The notes under the pieces were generated by a model that was not told the origin of the DNA, did not search any database, and saw only the letters and a program-made list of their open reading frames with translations. Both the position numbers and the translations under genes were made by a program. From Straminergon stramineum (taxonomy: Eukaryota; Streptophyta; Bryopsida; Hypnales; Calliergonaceae), in assembly GCA_963920665.1 (NCBI GenBank), contig OY987263.1:44489218-44553217 (forward strand): a DNA stretch of 64,000 bases, in the 5' to 3' direction. Of the stretch, positions 60,470 to 64,000 are shown piece after piece (the first letter of the stretch is position 1; every line of letters begins with the position of its first letter).

Positions 60470-60780
60470 AGAGATGACCTTTCTTCCATCCAAAGTTGTC
60501 CTTGGACCCACATACACCACTTCAAGAGAAAACTTTTTTGCTCAAAGAGTTGGTCTTTCTTCCACTTGAAGTTGACCTTACATGCATGCACTCCTTTGGA
60601 AGAAGATTTGTTTGTTTAAGGTCTGGAGATGACCTTTCTTACAATCGTAGTTGCCCCTTTTGTGGTCACCTTTATTCTTTTGAAGGAAATCATTTGTTTG
60701 TTTACGGAAATTGACCTTTCATCTTTCTTTAGTAGCCTTCTTGAGGTTGCCCCTCCTACATACGGTACGCATTTCTTGAG
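60470..60780. repeat. Degenerate 'GACCTTTCTTCC…AAGTTG' array, part 3
   Basis: GACCTTTCTTCCA, GGTCTTTCTTCCACTTGAAGTTGACC, TGACCTTTCTTAC and CTTGAGGTTGCCCC recur at about 60475, 60550, 60630 and 60735. Confidence 0.6.
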
Positions 60781-60799
60781 GAAGACAAAATTCTTATGA

Positions 60800-61670
60800 A
60801 GAGGCCTGGACCAATCTTCTATATTAATCATTCATCAATGATTTGGGACATTAATTTTAAATATAATTAACAAAGGGTGATGATTTGAGAAAGGACCTGT
60901 CCTATTATTTATTGCAATTTTCAAAGATCCATTCTACTTATCTACTACTCATTATGCTTATTTAAAGAGAAAAAATAAATGGTGGTGATTTAAGTTATAA
61001 CTTCTCATTTAAATTTTTGCAATTTTCCAAGAGTCCTCCTAATTATGAATTATTTGTAACTTTGATTTAATAATAAAAATATTGGATTGATAGTTTGATA
61101 CGTAAGTCAAAAGTCAAAACTTACTTATTAGTTTTTGCAATTTGATCTCAAAAAATCATCCTATTCATATTTTATTTGTCCCGTCATTTTAGAAATAAAA
61201 ATAAAAGGTGGTGATTGAAGTAAGAAAAAACTTCCTTATTTGTATTTTGCAAATCTCTAAGACTCTTTATCATAAATTATTTACCACTTTCATTTCGTTA
61301 ATAAAACAAATTGGGAGGAGATTCAAATAAGAACTTTCCCATTTATTTTTTGAAATTCTCAAAGATTCAATTTATTCATTCAATTATTATTTCTCACATT
61401 AATTTAATATCAAAAGATAAAGAATTAAAGGGTATAGATTAAAGTAAGAACTTTTCTATTCATTTTTTGCAAATCTCCAAGCGACCTTCTTATCATAGAT
61501 TATTTTTCACTTTTATTATATAAGTTAAAAATGAAGGGAAGAGATTTAAATCAAAACTCCCCTACTTAATTTTTATAATTTTCTAAATTTTTTTCTAATC
61601 ATAAATTATTTGTCACTTAAATATTGTAAATGAAAAAATAAATGGTTGAAATTTAAGTAAGAAATTATCC
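60800..61670. other. AT-rich stretch with a weak degenerate tandem pattern
   Basis: Phrases such as TTATTTGTCACTTT…AATAAAA, GGTGATTTAAGTAAGAACTT and TTTTTGCAA-TTCTC-AAG recur at about 110-130 bp spacing, suggesting an old tandem array. No gene was seen. Confidence 0.4.
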
Positions 61671-61679
61671 AATATATTT

Positions 61680-62160
61680 TTATGAGCCCCATCAAGGAAA
61701 GGTGACGCAACCCTGATAGGGGAACCTCACGCTGCGTTGGGAAACATTGGCATTGGGGAATGTCGGTGGGTGAGGAACATGTGGTGGGCAGGTGCAACAG
61801 GTTTGCAGCAGTGTTGAAGATTGCTACGGCTCTGTAATGAGGACAAGATGTTGGATTTAGTTGAGCTCGATCACTAAAGCTTCAATCTTCTAGTGAATAT
61901 GTAAAAAAACTTGTGGGGAAACTTTCTATTTTCGAACAACAGGGAACTTCGAGGTTTTGATTCGTCACTAGACATGATCTCGTTGCTTCCGAGCAATTTA
62001 GAACAATTTTGGAGCAAATCACTTGACGCAATTCGGTGTACATTTGTCAAATTCAGATTAGGTTTTAGTGCGCAATTGGTCAATTTTTTTATTTTCAAGG
62101 TTTTGTATTGCAGTTGCAGAAGCATCGTAGTGTGTTATTAATGTTTGAATCTATTGTGTT
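61680..62160. other. Island of mixed, locally GC-rich composition
   Basis: 61685-61850 is clearly richer in G+C than its surroundings, and 61860-62150 looks like complex rather than repeated sequence. Frames at 61911-62141 (+) and 61874-62125 (-) overlap and neither is recognised. It could be a diverged exon, a promoter region of a gene beyond the window, or a transposon piece. Confidence 0.3.
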
Positions 62161-62393
62161 CAAGATCTAAATAAGATGAAGAGACCTCCTTCAAATCTAT
62201 CTATAACAACAAAGGCTTACATGACTCTATTTGGACAAATTTAATCCACTACGGAGACTTGATGCATAAATGACTTACTCATATCAAGTTGTGAAATCAA
62301 AATAAATCATTTCAATCTAAATCCCGCAACTGAGACAACAATGATGATATCCAAGTAGGACATCTACCGAGACTGGAACACCTATGTGAGGCC

Positions 62394-62400
62394 TTTATAA
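62394..62400 (+). promoter_or_regulatory. Possible TATA box (TTTATAA) with a downstream splice-donor-like site
   Basis: TTTATAA in a less AT-rich context is followed about 25-30 bp later by a pyrimidine-rich, leader-like stretch, and at 62496 by GTAAGTG, a good donor match. This could be the first exon of a transcript running off the window. No coding sequence supports it. Confidence 0.25.
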
Positions 62401-62499
62401 ACAAACGCAAGGATCACATTTCTTCAGTCCACTCAACTTCCCACCAAGAGTTTTGACTTCCACTGGATTCAGTGGAACCGATTTTAGCTTTCCAAGTAA

Positions 62500-64000
62500 G
62501 TGAATTTCTGCAATTAGAACTTGTGCATGTGGAAAGAATGTGTGTTTTTTTGTATCTTCTTGGGATGTTTCAACCTATTGTACCTACTTCTACACTGAAT
62601 ATGGCTTGCTAAGTAGCACATTTAGGCTACAAAGTCAAAGTGCTATTCTCTATTCACTTTTGCATGCCTTGATTGCATAATATATCTTTAGGTAAGCCAC
62701 AAGCCCCATACCCTACTTCAAGGAGATTATTTTTATTTCCCTTTGGATTGCCCTCTAAGTAAGTGAAAGTTGTTTGAGGGTTAACTCCTAAATAACATTA
62801 AAGAAAAACTTGGATGTACTATTAAACATTTTTCTTTTAAGTTTTTTGAAATTTGCATCAATTGAAAAGATTTAATGTATGATGTTTAGATACTAAACAT
62901 CTTTGAAAATGAATGGAAGACCATTTTGATTTGATTGGCAGTTTTCCAATTGCCAAAACTGATATGCATAATCCAATTTTCTATGGCTTTGATCATGAGG
63001 AATTGAGGATAGTTGCTTATTTTCGTTTCATACAATTTGCCATTTGAACTTAAATTTTCCAATTTCATGGAAATTCCATTCTGGGTGATATAGTTCCTGT
63101 GCATAGGTTGCAAAAGAATTTCGTTTTGATAATAAATTTTGCACTTTCAACATCACTAGGCCTACAGGACAACATATGGCATGTTAGTTTGCAAATTTGT
63201 AACACTAATGTCTGATTTACTTCAAAGACACGTCATTTCCATAAAATTGGTGGAATTCCATCATTTCAAAACTAACTTTTAAGGCATAGAACCTCAAACG
63301 TATAAGTTGTATACCAGTCCTAGTTTTCAAAGCTTGTGTAGATGAATGCCACCTTTATATATTGGCACCCCAGATTAAGACATAACATCAAAATTGACAT
63401 TTGTTTGTCATATTCAAGTTGAATTCTTGAAATAGTATCATGGACAAAACCTAGGAATTAAATGGAGATCACGTGCAACATCAACTTTTTCACATCCACC
63501 AACCCCATGAGGGCTTCTTGCAATCATGTGTTATGTTGGCCGTACATGTATCGAATGCTCGACTCTCCTCCCATAACTGGCCAAGCCAAACCATGCCAAG
63601 CATGCCCACCAAGTATTATCCCAAAAGACAAAGTTGTCTTGGGTCCCCAAACAAAATCTAAGACTTTTGCTTCAAGCTCCAGATGAAACTGTTCCATAGT
63701 TCAGTGCAAGGATCCTGAATTTTTTTGGTATCCTAGATGGCATTGATTGAATTAGTCAAAAGCTTGGGCACTTTAAGTTTCAAGTTCTTTGTTTGTATTT
63801 TTATTGTTTGTAAGATCCTTTGTAGGTTGTAGAAGGTCCCACTTGTGCAAATTCTTCAAATTTGAAACAATACTGAAGTCCATTCCTCAAACTCATGAGG
63901 TGCCTTATTTTGCGCAACTGCAACTAACCTAGTGTTTCAAATGAAAGTTTTGTATATTAAGAACAATACTGCTTCGTACTGTGTTTATTGACGTCAATAT
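62500..64000. other. Right-end stretch, no gene recognised
   Basis: AT-rich DNA. The overlapping plus-strand frames at 63462-63686 and 63473-63661 are in a mixed-composition patch and match no family I know. Confidence 0.35.

Noticed and set aside
1..64000. tRNA, rRNA, CRISPR, operon or prokaryotic features
   Set aside because: No tRNA B-box with matching A-box, no rRNA core and no regularly spaced spacer array was seen. Introns and plant retroelements show that this is eukaryotic nuclear DNA.

Overview
The window is nuclear DNA from a land plant. It holds one intact multi-exon housekeeping gene, a plant-type copia retrotransposon, and about 55 kb of AT-rich, repeat-eroded intergenic sequence. 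Long decayed intergenic space around a single gene, solo LTRs and degenerate minisatellites suggest a large genome, perhaps a gymnosperm. That last step is inference; no marker in the window proves it.

Layout. 1-7996: AT-rich intergenic DNA with a foldback repeat (604-923), an old solo LTR (2657-3964), a 113-bp CACTA-type mini-element (7447-7559) and an (AT)n tract. 7997-13398: a complete Ty1/copia element with 299-bp LTRs differing at one base, a GTGAT target duplication, a primer site matching the middle of initiator tRNA-Met, a leader with 60-bp tandem repeats, and a gag-pol frame broken by two stops and a lost integrase catalytic residue. 15580-16684: a second, better preserved solo LTR of the family seen at 2657, in opposite orientation, with CTACC target duplication. 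17376-17737: a hAT-like mini-element. 21517-21744: a decayed Tc1-like transposase tail.

22750-28397 (+): the only real host gene, tubulin-folding cofactor E (TBCE). I assembled 15 coding exons whose splice phases all agree, giving 554 codons with CAP-Gly, leucine-rich repeat and ubiquitin-like parts in the expected order.

28400-64000: no host gene recognised. This part is built from dispersed 0.3-0.5 kb repeat families, degenerate tandem arrays (39.0-39.8, 42.2-47.0, 51.4-52.4, 55.2-55.6 and 59.3-60.8 kb), a 749-bp TIR element inside one repeat copy (35454-36202), and the most striking structure: a 5.6-kb insertion (48050-53649) with 9-bp target duplication, short terminal inverted repeats and two inverted arms of about 1.19 kb that are almost identical and contain smaller hairpins.

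Only TBCE is expected to make a conserved protein. The copia element looks young but cannot encode an intact polyprotein, so any movement would need proteins from another copy. All sequence comparisons are by eye within this window; no database search was run.
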